A stretch of DNA of 64,000 nucleotides from Cytophagales bacterium (GCA_030448185.1 JAUJNL010000006.1:1-64000), one strand, 5' to 3'; shown: positions 18,875-27,469, counted from the stretch's first letter. Program-made: numbers and translations. The notes: a model not told the origin generated them from the sequence alone.

Positions 18875-19939
18875 TTACGCCGATTGGCTTAAGGGCAATT
18901 CCGGTATTTCCAGCAACTGTCGCGTCATTAACAGCATCGGCACAATTTTTCCGTTGAATCGTTCCTTCACAAATCCATCCCGCAGGTGTGCAGGCAAAGC
19001 CGTTATCCACTCGCGGTATACTTCCAGCCCAACTGCTTTGGCTACGTAGGCTTCATGGATACAGTTCAGGTATTCGACCAGTTCGAGCAGCGCCTGATGA
19101 AACAGCCGGAAGTCAATATCGGCGTCCACGAACCGCACAATCTCCCGGTGAATAGCCGAAATACGCAGACGGCTCAACAGATCGAAGTAACAGGTGTAGC
19201 CAAAGCGCCACGTCAACTGATTCCAATGATCCTGACTAAACTTCTGCAGAATATCGCCGGTACGCCCACTGCGCAGGGCCGTCGCCGGGTTTTGCTGCAC
19301 CGCCTGCCGGATCTGCTGGGCCCGCAGCCGCCGGGTAGTCCGCAGGAATTGACCAACCTGAGCCTGCGCTTCCTGTTCCTGGGTAGCCAGTTGCAAACCG
19401 GGTTTAAAGTGAGCCAAAGGCAATCGATGCACTTTGAATTGCTCATAATGCCCGGCCGCGTAGAAACCAATAGCCTCCGGATAGAACCCACGCACGACTA
19501 GCCTGCCTACTTCACGCCGGACCTGCTCATCGAAATTGCTGGCTATACCCAAGGTTTGCAGAAAGGCTTGCAATCCCGCAAAAACGCTGTAGTATGCCTG
19601 CGGAAACGTCCAGTGCAAGGCATTGCGTAGGAAAGATTCGTCACCCATTTTTCCGGTAGCCCGTAAAGCATATTCAGTGCTCCAGGAGTTGAGCAGATGT
19701 TTTTTGATCTGTTCTGCTTCAGCTGGTTTTAAAGCAGGCTGATGGTGCACAAAGAACTTTATCTGGGGCAGGTTATACGCCTGCTGGCTATGCCGGATAT
19801 GGTAATTAATGGCAAAGAAGTGGTTCAGAAACACCTGAGCCGGAATTGACTTTTTCCAACCCTCTTCCGGTTCCTGAACTTTGACTCCCTCCTCCACCGG
19901 GAAGAGGGAAAACTGTTGGTTTTTGGGTAATAACTGCAT
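18875..19939 (-). CDS. Unrecognised 354-residue protein
   Basis: I chose the ATG at 19939 (MQLLPKNQQF); a GTG at 19993 would add 18 residues. The sequence is soluble and mostly helical, with many Gln, Arg and His residues and no signal peptide. Segments include WSTEYALRATGKMGDESFLRNALHW and FPQAYYSVFAGLQAFLQTLG in the first half. A Gln/Arg-rich helix (AQAQVGQFLRTTRRLRAQQIRQ) follows, then RISAIHREIVRFVDADIDFR. An R-x4-H arrangement (RISAIH) recalls the HEPN ribonuclease motif, but the residue after Arg is not polar and no Tyr follows, so this is weak. The frame is intact with its own terminator. Upstream, 19940-20341 holds no gene I can support. Confidence 0.6.
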   Translation of the reverse strand: MQLLPKNQQFSLFPVEEGVKVQEPEEGWKKSIPAQVFLNHFFAINYHIRHSQQAYNLPQIKFFVHHQPALKPAEAEQIKKHLLNSWSTEYALRATGKMGDESFLRNALHWTFPQAYYSVFAGLQAFLQTLGIASNFDEQVRREVGRLVVRGFYPEAIGFYAAGHYEQFKVHRLPLAHFKPGLQLATQEQEAQAQVGQFLRTTRRLRAQQIRQAVQQNPATALRSGRTGDILQKFSQDHWNQLTWRFGYTCYFDLLSRLRISAIHREIVRFVDADIDFRLFHQALLELVEYLNCIHEAYVAKAVGLEVYREWITALPAHLRDGFVKERFNGKIVPMLLMTRQLLEIPELPLSQSA

Positions 19940-20341
19940 ATATTTTAAACAAGAAAAGTGAGTGAAGTGTTCCGGATTATGCGCTTTTAACACTATACAA
20001 TATACTGTTTTTTAGTAAATTATAAAAAAATTTCCGGTCATATTTTTCCCCTTACGCTGCTACTTTTTTTGCATTCCGGGCAGGTCTTGCCCGTCGAAAA
20101 AACAACTATTTCAAGACCAGCAAAAATTGTACATTTACTATACCAAATTCCCCTTATCCGATAATACAGCCGGCCCGTTTGCACCGTTACGTCCCTGGCT
20201 CGGACGACTTCAACCGGCGGATTGCCGGGCATCCGGTCGCGTATCTTAAAACACACGTCCAGCCGCTTTTTCCGGAATTATTCCCCTGCTTAACAAAATG
20301 ATAACAAAACCACTTTTAAGCCGTACACGGTAAAAAAATGA

Positions 20342-20992
20342 ATGCATATGATTATGAAAGTAAGCGAAGAAGATAAAGTCCACCTGGGCAGCATCATGGA
20401 TTCCATCAGTGAAATCCAGGGATACGTAGGCCGGTCAAGCTACGGAGACTACTCCCAGCGGGAAGATATACGGGAAGCAGTCATGGCCCAGCTTTCGCAG
20501 ATCGGGGGGGCAGCCGCCCTGCTATCGGATGAGTTTAAGGAGCAATACCGGGATATTGACTGGGATGTGCTGAAAGGCCTACAATACGCCCATTTTGACC
20601 AGGAACTGGAATTGGATGCGCACCCGCAGTGGCACATCGTGCACGAAGACCTGCCCGAAATTATGGACCAGTTATCGGATCTTTCTACGGAGATCTACCG
20701 CGACGAAATACTGGAAGACAACCTGGCCGGTGATACCAACGAACCCGATAGTCACTTACCCAATAGCCGCAGCGACGATGAATATTCTAATCAACGGCTG
20801 GCCGCGGTGGATCTTGATCCTGAGTTGCAGGATGAAATGGAAGATCCAATCAACCGGAACCGCCTCGGCATTGACATTGATTCTACGGCTATTGACCTCA
20901 TCGACGACAGTTATATTGACCAGCGTTTCACCGATGAAGACCTCATGGAAGGAAGTTCACTGGATGATGAGATCGAATCGGAGGAAAAATAA
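20342..20992 (+). CDS. HepT-like (DUF86/HEPN) protein with substituted active site and acidic tail
   Basis: Residues 8-115 follow the HepT/DUF86 layout closely: a first long helix (VHLGSIMDSISEIQGYV), then IREAVMAQLSQIGGAAALLSDEFKEQ, DIDWDVLKGL and finally WHIVHEDLPEIMDQL. HepT toxins carry R-x4-6-H-x-Y after the IPW-x-x-I-x-G-M segment. A gap-free alignment here places Gln81, Asp86 and Glu88 at the Arg, His and Tyr positions. Residues 118-216 form an extra tail rich in Asp and Glu (for example EDPINRNRLGIDIDSTAIDL). No MNT nucleotidyltransferase antitoxin lies nearby. It is probably not a ribonuclease; it may be a binding module or an immunity-type relic. The ATG at 20354 is an alternative start. 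Confidence 0.65.
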   Translation: MHMIMKVSEEDKVHLGSIMDSISEIQGYVGRSSYGDYSQREDIREAVMAQLSQIGGAAALLSDEFKEQYRDIDWDVLKGLQYAHFDQELELDAHPQWHIVHEDLPEIMDQLSDLSTEIYRDEILEDNLAGDTNEPDSHLPNSRSDDEYSNQRLAAVDLDPELQDEMEDPINRNRLGIDIDSTAIDLIDDSYIDQRFTDEDLMEGSSLDDEIESEEK

Positions 20993-21186
20993 GATTTAAA
21001 GCTTTTTTAATTTCATTATTTAAATTTAATGATTAACTACCCAAACGTTAGCTAAATGTTAAATTTTGAGTGTTAAATGCTAAATTGTATTCTTATAGCC
21101 TGTTACCGGACCTCTATTTACCATTTAACTTTTAACATTCAGCAGTATTATAAACCCTTCACCTTATCCTTTTTTAGAAAAAGACG

Positions 21187-21645
21187 ATGTTATACGTCAA
21201 AACCCGGCTGGCACCGAGTCAAATAAGCGGAATCGGTCTATTTGCAGACCAATTTATTCCCAAAGGAACTACTATATGGAGATTTGTACCGGGTCTGGAC
21301 CTGGACCTGGATGAAAAGCAATTCCAGGAATATAAACAGCAATACGACTGCGGCCGGCTGCAGGACTATATTTACCGGAGCAAGCTCAGCCGCAAACACA
21401 TTCTCTGCGCGGACGACGCCCGGTTCATTAATCATTCGTCGCAACCCAATACGATTGATACCATGGAGGATATAGAAGGGTTGACCATTGCCTCCAGGGA
21501 TATTTTTCCGGGTGAAGAAATCACTTCTGACTACCAGGCCTTTGATGCGGATTTCAGTCAGTACGGTCACCTGCTCCGCGAAGTAGAACTTATCCCGATA
21601 TCGGAAAACGGAGTGTCTGGACAGTCTGGCTCAAAAGCCCGGTAG
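21187..21645 (+). CDS. Small SET-domain protein
   Basis: This 152-residue protein is essentially a bare SET fold, the catalytic core of protein-lysine methyltransferases. It shows the SAM-binding GIGLFADQFIPKGTTIW (residues 17-34), the pseudoknot motif ARFINHSSQPNTI (about 78-90, the N-H-S core) and GEEITSDYQ (about 116-124, the catalytic Tyr). No post-SET cysteines are present. In bacteria such proteins may methylate ribosomal or other proteins; the target is unknown. The last 56 bp overlap the converging MocR gene. The preceding 190 bp are AT-rich and carry TTAAATGCTAAAT-type repeats. Confidence 0.85.
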   Translation: MLYVKTRLAPSQISGIGLFADQFIPKGTTIWRFVPGLDLDLDEKQFQEYKQQYDCGRLQDYIYRSKLSRKHILCADDARFINHSSQPNTIDTMEDIEGLTIASRDIFPGEEITSDYQAFDADFSQYGHLLREVELIPISENGVSGQSGSKAR

Positions 21646-23080
21646 CCTCTTCAATTTCATCCAGGTCTAGCGAGGCGAAGCCCATCCGGGTGGCATTCAG
21701 GGAACGGTCTTCCGGGTCATAAATGCGTCCATTGGATAGGTAGAGTCCTTTTTTGGCGCCATTTCGGGCAATCATGTCCAGCGGAATATCATTGCTGAAC
21801 TTAGTCCAGATGGCCATACCCCCATCAGGGATGCGGAAATCAACTGCATCGCCTAATTTGGCTTTCAATAACTGACAGAAATAGTCGCGGCGCTGATGGT
21901 AGGCTTTTAAGGCCTTTTTCATGTGCCGCTTCATTTCCCCTTCGCGGAATAATTCGGCCACGGCCTGTTCCAGGATCGGGTCTCCCTGACGGTCTATGAT
22001 CCGGCGCAGTTTACAGAGTTCCTCAATCAGGCTGACCGGAGCTGCCACGTACCCGATCCGGATGGAAGGGGCGATGACCTTGCAGAGTGATCCGATGTAT
22101 ACCACCATACCTTGCGTATCGGCGCTGGCCAGGGGCAGAATCGGGCTGCTCTGATAATGGAAATCATAGTCATAATCATCTTCGATAATGGCAAAACGGT
22201 AGGCCTCGGCCAGTTGCAGCAACCGGATACGGCGGTCAGCCCGCAGTGTTACGGTAGTCGGATGGTGGTGGTGCGGCGTTACAAATACGGCTCTGATTGG
22301 CATTTTGCGGCACAATGCTTCAATGGCTTCCACGCAGATGCCGTGCTCATGCACGGGCACCCGCAGCAAATTGGCCCCTGCCTGCCGAAAACCCGCATTG
22401 GCTACCCAGTAATTGGTATCTCCCACAATTACATTATCTCCCGCTGAGATGAGCACCTGAGTAGTAAGATAGATTCCCATCTGGCTTCCCCGGGTGATGA
22501 GAATATTATCCGGGCTGGTCTGCAAACCCCGGCTTTCATTGAGGTAAGCCGACAGTTCGGCCCGTAGCCAGGCATTACCGGCAATATCAGAGTAGGTAAG
22601 CAGGCTTCGGGCACTGCCGCGCTGAAGCACATTACGGTAGGCCCGGCTCAGCGCTGCTACGGGAGCCAGCCGCACATCCGGAAAACCATCATCAATCCGG
22701 AGACCGGTACTTTTTCCCAGTACGGGCACAGCCAGCGTACTATTCCTGGTTAATGCGTACCCGGTCTGCCGTAAAGGCTCCGGTACCCGGTTAATCTGGG
22801 CTAGTTCTTTTGGTTTCCCTTCCGGAAGTTTCCGGCTGACGAAGGTACCCCTGGAAGGAATCGTCTCGATCCAGCCCTGAGCCAGCAGTTCCTCAAACGC
22901 CGCTACAATAGTCTTGCGGTGCACCTTAAGTTCCTGGGCCAGCACCCGGGTGCCGGGCAGGCGGGTTCCCGGAGGCAGCAATCCCTTCTTGATTTGAATA
23001 ATGAATGCATTGGCAATTTGCAGGTTTACGGGAACATTGGTGTTCCGCTGAATCGCAATAAGCGTGGGAAATGGCAGCAT
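21590..23080 (-). CDS. MocR-type GntR/aminotransferase-fold regulator
   Basis: Complete 496-residue PLP-dependent transcription factor. The N-terminal winged helix (residues about 14-80: IQIKKGLLPPGTRLPGTRVLAQELKVHRKTIVAAFEELLAQGWIE in pieces) is of the GntR type. A class I aminotransferase fold follows with TRGSQMGIYL, VFVTPHHHHPTTVTL and the PLP-lysine region YIGSLCKVIAPSIRIGYVAAP. MocR proteins often regulate pyridoxine, GABA or polyamine genes. It is divergent from the YdcZ-GNAT-PaiB genes, which are plausible targets, and an octanucleotide repeat lies in the shared promoter region. Confidence 0.9.
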   Translation of the reverse strand: MLPFPTLIAIQRNTNVPVNLQIANAFIIQIKKGLLPPGTRLPGTRVLAQELKVHRKTIVAAFEELLAQGWIETIPSRGTFVSRKLPEGKPKELAQINRVPEPLRQTGYALTRNSTLAVPVLGKSTGLRIDDGFPDVRLAPVAALSRAYRNVLQRGSARSLLTYSDIAGNAWLRAELSAYLNESRGLQTSPDNILITRGSQMGIYLTTQVLISAGDNVIVGDTNYWVANAGFRQAGANLLRVPVHEHGICVEAIEALCRKMPIRAVFVTPHHHHPTTVTLRADRRIRLLQLAEAYRFAIIEDDYDYDFHYQSSPILPLASADTQGMVVYIGSLCKVIAPSIRIGYVAAPVSLIEELCKLRRIIDRQGDPILEQAVAELFREGEMKRHMKKALKAYHQRRDYFCQLLKAKLGDAVDFRIPDGGMAIWTKFSNDIPLDMIARNGAKKGLYLSNGRIYDPEDRSLNATRMGFASLDLDEIEEATGLLSQTVQTLRFPISG

Positions 23081-23180
23081 AACCGGACTACTGATAATAT
23101 AAAAACCGGACGATTCCGGTAGTCCTGCAAAGTAATAGGTTTGCGGAGAAACTAAGGTGATGTGTAGATTAAAAAATGAT

Positions 23181-23244
23181 GGTTGAATGGTTGAATGGTT
23201 GAATGGTTGAATGGTTGAATGGTTGAATGGTTGAATGGTTGAAT
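23181..23244. repeat. Octanucleotide tandem repeat (GGTTGAAT) x8
   Basis: Eight uninterrupted copies of GGTTGAAT lie between the divergent MocR and YdcZ-like genes, 100 bp upstream of the MocR start. Copy-number change by slippage would alter spacing by 8 bp per unit without touching a reading frame. Confidence 0.95.
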
Positions 23245-23410
23245 TGTTTTTAAGCTAAATGATTCTTCTTCAAAAAGATTGCTGAGTGCTTTTTATCAGC
23301 CATTTAACTATTCAGCAATACAACAATTTAGCCATCAAACAATTTACCATAGGGCAATCCCACCTTCAATAGGTTGTACCTTAGGTCTAAAGTCGTTTGT
23401 CTTACTTACT

Positions 23411-23851
23411 ATGCCTTTTATGTACTTTGTACTGGCAATGGTAGCCGGATTTGCCGCCGCCACCCAATCAGGAGTGAACGCTCAATTACGTACTGAGGTA
23501 GGGAATTCCTACCTAACCGCCCTGATCTCTTTTGCAACGGGCACAGTGGCCTTGTCTATGCTCTACTGGTTCAATAAAAATGGTATTGCAGCAGGTCCGG
23601 TGGCTAAAATAAGCTGGTATAAGTTTACCGGGGGCCTGCTGGGAGTGGTGTTCGTTACCATTATTCTGAATATAGCGCACCGCATCGGTGCTACTACTAT
23701 GTTCAGTTTTGTCATTGCCGGTCAACTGCTGGCCGCCATTCTTTTCGATCATTTTGGTCTGTTAGGATACCAGGCCCATCCGGTCTCGGTCTGGCGGATA
23801 ATCGGTATTCTGCTGGTAGTGGCCGGAGCTATAATCATTCTGAAAAATTAA
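23411..23851 (+). CDS. DMT-family YdcZ-type (DUF606) membrane protein
   Basis: The ATG at 23411 gives a 146-residue protein with about five hydrophobic helices: FVLAMVAGFAAATQSGVNAQL, LTALISFATGTVALSMLYW, GGLLGVVFVTIILNIAHRIG, FSFVIAGQLLAAILFDHFGL and IIGILLVVAGAIIIL. This is the YdcZ/DUF606 small multidrug/metabolite transporter group. The motif ATQSGVNAQL near the start is diagnostic. It heads a run of three genes (transporter, GNAT, PaiB) that faces away from MocR, so regulation by MocR is plausible. The longer frame back to 23279 covers repeat-like DNA. Confidence 0.85.
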   Translation: MPFMYFVLAMVAGFAAATQSGVNAQLRTEVGNSYLTALISFATGTVALSMLYWFNKNGIAAGPVAKISWYKFTGGLLGVVFVTIILNIAHRIGATTMFSFVIAGQLLAAILFDHFGLLGYQAHPVSVWRIIGILLVVAGAIIILKN

Positions 23852-23863
23852 CCTATTCATCCA

Positions 23864-24268
23864 ATGACGACTGCCATTACTTATCAAGTGAACATGCCGG
23901 TCACCACGGAAGAAGTAATTGACGTTTTCCGGAGTGCCGGACTCAACCGGCCAGTACAAGATAAAGACCGGATTGCACTAATGCTGCAAAGAGCCGACCT
24001 GACGGTAACCGCGTGGCACGAAGGGCAATTGGTAGGGATTGCCCGGTCCCTGACGGATTATTGTTACTGCTGCTACCTTTCTGATCTGGCCGTACGACAA
24101 GAATACCAGTACCAGGGAATCGGCAAGAAACTCGTGGACTTAACCAAGCAGGAAGTGGGCGATACTACCTGCCTGTTACTACTGGCAGTTCCCTCCGCAA
24201 TGGAGTATTACCCCAAGATTGGCATGTCCGCCATTGATAACGCCTTCCTGATCCGCCGCACAGCGTGA
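23864..24268 (+). CDS. GNAT-family N-acetyltransferase
   Basis: This 134-residue protein carries the GNAT acetyl-CoA binding segment YLSDLAVRQEYQYQGIGKKLVDLTKQE (residues about 70-96, Q-x-x-G-x-G/K pattern). Strand beta-2/3 (TVTAWHEGQLVGIARSLTD) and a C-terminal EYYPKIGM motif are also visible. The substrate is unknown. It starts 12 bp after the transporter gene and is likely co-transcribed with it. Confidence 0.9.
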   Translation: MTTAITYQVNMPVTTEEVIDVFRSAGLNRPVQDKDRIALMLQRADLTVTAWHEGQLVGIARSLTDYCYCCYLSDLAVRQEYQYQGIGKKLVDLTKQEVGDTTCLLLLAVPSAMEYYPKIGMSAIDNAFLIRRTA

Positions 24269-24346
24269 TTCTTTATCCTATTCTCTTTTCTGCATTCTGG
24301 CTCCTGGCTTTTATCTCCTGTCTTCTCACTCTTCACTTCTCAAACC

Positions 24347-24973
24347 ATGTACATCAATCCCAACAACCGTGAAACGGACCAAACGCGAATTCTCGAATTT
24401 GTACGGCAGCATCCATTTGGTATTCTGATTTCCGCTGCTGAAGGGCTGCCTGTAGCTACCCACCTGCCTTTTGAACTCGTCCAAACCGGAGAGAAAGCCC
24501 TGCTTCGCACCCATATGGCGCGGGCCAATAAACATTGGAAACAGTTACCGGGCAGTACGGATCTACTGGTGATCTTTGGTGGCCCCAATGCCTATATTTC
24601 GCCCCGCTGGTACGATCACGTCAATGTACCAACAATGAATTACATCGCCGTGCACGCCTACGGAAAACCCCGGCTGGTAGAAGATGCGGACGAAGTGTAC
24701 GAATTACTGAAAAATCAGATTGAGCAGCACGAAACGCACCTGGAGCAATACAACATACAGACGCTACCGTCTGATTTCCTGAAGGCAGAAATGCGCGGAT
24801 TGGTGGGCCTCGAAATCACGGTAGACCGCTGGGAGGGCAATTTCAAGTTGAGCCAGAACCGGGACGAGAAAAACTACCGGAATATCATCGGAGAATTAGA
24901 AAAAACCGGAAACACAACCGGTATCGTGGAAGCCATGCAACAGGTATATGACCGGCAGGGGTACAAGCATTAA
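24347..24973 (+). CDS. paiB: PaiB-family FMN-binding protein
   Basis: The 208-residue protein has the PaiB/FMN-binding split-barrel fold: MYINPNNRETD at the start, HPFGILISAAEGLPVATHLPF (residues 21-41), GSTDLLVIFGGPNAYISPRWY and VPTMNYIAVHAYGKPRLVED. In the C-terminal part, MRGLVGLEITVDRWEGNFKLSQNR is the conserved end motif. PaiB in Bacillus represses sporulation and degradative enzymes; most homologues are flavin/heme-binding proteins of unknown role. Here it ends a three-gene run. The intergenic 24974-25211 contains ATCTGCG-type repeats and the TTAGCTTCGCTGAGAA module. Confidence 0.85.
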   Translation: MYINPNNRETDQTRILEFVRQHPFGILISAAEGLPVATHLPFELVQTGEKALLRTHMARANKHWKQLPGSTDLLVIFGGPNAYISPRWYDHVNVPTMNYIAVHAYGKPRLVEDADEVYELLKNQIEQHETHLEQYNIQTLPSDFLKAEMRGLVGLEITVDRWEGNFKLSQNRDEKNYRNIIGELEKTGNTTGIVEAMQQVYDRQGYKH

Positions 24974-25091
24974 ATATTGGATATCGGAGTGCGGATATCG
25001 GAAGTAAGTTGATGTTTGCTGATGAGCCGATGCGCTGATTGAACCGCAGCGTTACGCAGTGGAAAAAGAATGTCAGCGGAAATCTGCGTTC

Positions 25092-25157
25092 TTATCCGCG
25101 TTAATCTGCGAGAACTATTGTCTTCGACGAGCCTTCGGGTTCTCAGCGAAGCTAAAT
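25092..25157. repeat. Dispersed intergenic module (TTTAGCTTCGCTGAGAACCCG type), minus orientation
   Basis: Reverse-complemented, it reads TTTAGCTTCGCTGAGAACCC, GAAGGCTCGTCGAAGACAAT, AGTTCTCGCAG. The identical series lies in plus orientation at 27560-27611. Part of the same module (TAGCTTCGCTGAGAATAGTT) forms the arms of MITE copies 1 and 3. Confidence 0.8.
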
Positions 25158-25211
25158 AAAATCAGGTCTTGCGAAATTGTTAACTATATCTAATTCAAAT
25201 CTTCTCAACCT

Positions 25212-25787
25212 ATGAAAACAGTGACCATTGTAGCTTTTGATAAGTTTACCGACATTGATGTGTTCCTGCCCTGGGACCTGTTTAACCGGGTACGGCTCCT
25301 GGAAGCAGCATGGCAGGTAAAACTGGTAGGAACCAAGGCAAAACATACCTCGGTCTGCGGCATCGAACTGGCTATGCATGATACGATTGAATTGTGTAAT
25401 GAAGCAGACATTGTATTCTTTGCCAGTGGCCCCGGTACCAGGGCGGTCATCAAAGACCCGGACTTCCTGAACCGGTTCCGGCTGAATCCAGCGCGGCAGT
25501 TAATTGGTTCAATGTGCTCCGGTTCGCTTATTCTGGCAGCATTAGGACTGTTAGAGGGCCTTACGGCTACTACTTATCCTACAGCCACAGCGGAAATGAA
25601 ACGCTTTGGCATCCAGATCGAAGAAAAGCCGATGGTGGTTCACGGCAACTTAGCTACCGCTGCTGGCTGCCTGGCGGCCATTGACCTGGTGAGTTGGATG
25701 ATCGAAAGGACGCTGGGCAAGGAAGCCAGCGAGGAGGTTATAGCCTCCATTCAACCCGTTGGTAAAGGGCTGGAGTGCATCTATTGA
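25212..25787 (+). CDS. DJ-1/PfpI family protein
   Basis: The 191-residue protein has the class I glutamine amidotransferase-like fold of DJ-1/PfpI. A nucleophile elbow carries Cys102 (IGSMCSGSLILAALGLL), an acidic partner lies near the N-terminus (FDKFTDIDVFLPWDLFNRV), and the strand DIVFFASGPGT precedes it. Members act as glyoxalases, deglycases, isonitrile hydratases or chaperones. The TDIDVFLPWDLF segment resembles the isonitrile hydratase/AraC-N-terminal branch, but the substrate cannot be fixed. It precedes DinB and BstA-like genes on the same strand. Confidence 0.85.
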   Translation: MKTVTIVAFDKFTDIDVFLPWDLFNRVRLLEAAWQVKLVGTKAKHTSVCGIELAMHDTIELCNEADIVFFASGPGTRAVIKDPDFLNRFRLNPARQLIGSMCSGSLILAALGLLEGLTATTYPTATAEMKRFGIQIEEKPMVVHGNLATAAGCLAAIDLVSWMIERTLGKEASEEVIASIQPVGKGLECIY

Positions 25788-25830
25788 TGTATTGATGTAT
25801 CGTTTTACCATCCGTTTACACTTATTCTTT

Positions 25831-26298
25831 ATGAACCGGGATGCAATTACGCAGGAATTAAGCCAACTCGTGGAGGAAGTTCCCCTGCGATTTAATCAAA
25901 TTCCCGTTTATGAGTTGGAACACAAACCTGCTCCGGGCAAATGGTCCAAGAAGGAAATCTTGGGCCATCTGGTAGACTCAGCCGTGCATAATCTGACTCG
26001 CTTCACGCAGGCGCAATACCTTCCCTCTCCCTTTGTAGTAGTTGCCTATAACCCCGACGAGTTGGTAAAGCTAAACGGCTACCAGCAACAAAATCCAGGA
26101 GAAATCGGCCAACTTTGGCAGGCCCTAAACCGCCAGATTGTGCGGGTAATTTCCCATTGCTCCGAGGAGAAACTAAATAATACTGTTGTGTTACCCAACA
26201 ATGCATCCGCCTTTGTACTGGGATGGATTATGGAAGAGTACTTGCGGCACCTGAAACATCATTTACAGCAGATTTTCGTAACCAAAGCCCCGGAATAA
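25831..26298 (+). CDS. DinB-superfamily protein
   Basis: The ATG at 25831 gives a 155-residue four-helix bundle of the DinB/YfiT type. Candidate metal ligands are a His in ILGHLVDSAVHNLTRF (after the KWSKKEI motif) and the His cluster near the end (RHLKHHLQQIF). These proteins are metal-dependent thiol transferases or of unknown function. It lies 43 bp after the DJ-1 gene and 47 bp before the BstA-like gene. Together the three genes suggest a small electrophile or oxidative-stress cluster. Confidence 0.85.
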   Translation: MNRDAITQELSQLVEEVPLRFNQIPVYELEHKPAPGKWSKKEILGHLVDSAVHNLTRFTQAQYLPSPFVVVAYNPDELVKLNGYQQQNPGEIGQLWQALNRQIVRVISHCSEEKLNNTVVLPNNASAFVLGWIMEEYLRHLKHHLQQIFVTKAPE

Positions 26299-26345
26299 AA
26301 TTATCCCTTCCATTTATATCCTCAACTCTCAACCTAGAATAAACT

Positions 26346-26879
26346 ATGACACCTGCCATTGACCTCCGTTACCCCACCGGGAAGTTTCACCGGGAAGAAA
26401 ACCTAACCGAAAGCCGTCGCCGGGAGATGATTAGGGTTATTGCCGATACGCCCCGTAAATTACGGGAAGCGGTTCAGGGCCTTTCTGAAGAACAACTTAA
26501 TACCCCTTACCGACCCGGTGGCTGGACCGTAAAACAGGTCATACACCACGTAGCCGACAGCCATATCAACGCCTACTGCCGTTTTAAACTGACTCTTACC
26601 GAAGATAAACCAACCATCAAGCCTTACGAGGAAAGCCGCTGGGCCGAATTAAATGATTCCCAGCAAACACCCATTGACGTATCCCTCACGCTGCTGGAAG
26701 CCCTGCATACCCGTTGGGTAAACCTATTGCAAGCCATGTCCGAAGCCGATTTCAAACGCCTGCTGGTGCATCCCGAATCGGGTGAACAGCCGCTGGAACG
26801 AATGTTGGGACTCTACGCCTGGCACGGTCCGCACCATATAGCTCACATTACTTCGTTACGCGAAAGAATGGGGTGGTAG
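26346..26879 (+). CDS. YfiT/BstA-like metal-dependent thiol transferase
   Basis: This 177-residue protein starts IDLRYPTGKFHREENLT, the signature N-terminus of YfiT/BstA proteins. It has the metal-binding His residues in VKQVIHHVADSHINAYCRFKL and YAWHGPHHIAHITSLRE. In Bacillus, BstA transfers bacillithiol to electrophiles. Whether this host makes bacillithiol is not shown here, although Bacteroidota including Cytophagales often encode its synthesis. The frame is intact and of standard length. Confidence 0.88.
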   Translation: MTPAIDLRYPTGKFHREENLTESRRREMIRVIADTPRKLREAVQGLSEEQLNTPYRPGGWTVKQVIHHVADSHINAYCRFKLTLTEDKPTIKPYEESRWAELNDSQQTPIDVSLTLLEALHTRWVNLLQAMSEADFKRLLVHPESGEQPLERMLGLYAWHGPHHIAHITSLRERMGW

Positions 26880-27010
26880 TATTGGGAAAAAGGAGCGGGA
26901 AGCGAGAAGTAAGGAGGAGAGAAAGGTAACTTGAATCAAACAGAAAAAAATTCTCGCTCCTCGCTTCTCACCACTCGCTTCTCAATATCAAAATCACCCT
27001 ACTAGTATTT

Positions 27011-27469
27011 ATGCAAATCATCCAGGCTAGATCTGAACATTTACCCCTCTTAACTCCCCTCTTTAATGCCTACCGCATGTTCTACGGACAAGCTTCTGAC
27101 CCATCAGCGGCCGAGAATTTTCTCCGGGCAAGAATGCAACAGGAAGAGTCCGTTATTTTCCTGGCCTTTGATGGGGAAAAACTGGAAGAGATGGCCCTGG
27201 GTTTCGTCCAATTGTATCCCTCCTTTTCCTCAGTGTCTATGCAGCGAATCTGGATTCTCAATGACTTGTTTGTGGATGGTCAGGCCCGGAAAAGAGGCGT
27301 AGCTACCCAACTCATTGAACGATCCCACCAGTTGGTCGTGGAAACTGGCGCCAAAGGATTGTTATTGGAAACATCTATGGATAACCGGACTGCCCAGCGG
27401 GTGTACGAACGGATCGGCTTTAACCGGGTTAATGAAAGTTATTATTATTTTTTACCAGTGAGGACGTGA
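27011..27469 (+). CDS. GNAT-family N-acetyltransferase
   Basis: The 152-residue protein has the GNAT core: IFLAFDGEKLEEMALGFVQLYP (beta 2-3), IWILNDLFVDGQARKRGVATQLIERSHQL (beta 4 and the R/Q-x-x-G-x-A loop, about residues 80-108) and the terminal TAQRVYERIGFNRVNESYYY. The acceptor is unknown. After its stop, 27470-27789 holds only repeats: the TTTAGCTTCGCTGAGAA module at 27560 and ATCTGCG-type short repeats. Confidence 0.9.
   Translation: MQIIQARSEHLPLLTPLFNAYRMFYGQASDPSAAENFLRARMQQEESVIFLAFDGEKLEEMALGFVQLYPSFSSVSMQRIWILNDLFVDGQARKRGVATQLIERSHQLVVETGAKGLLLETSMDNRTAQRVYERIGFNRVNESYYYFLPVRT

Noticed and set aside
20038-20256. 72-codon minus-strand frame ending with a CPECKK motif, upstream of the 354-codon gene
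   Set aside because: Only one cysteine pair, no start with clear context, and it lies in a shared upstream region. Possible but not supportable.
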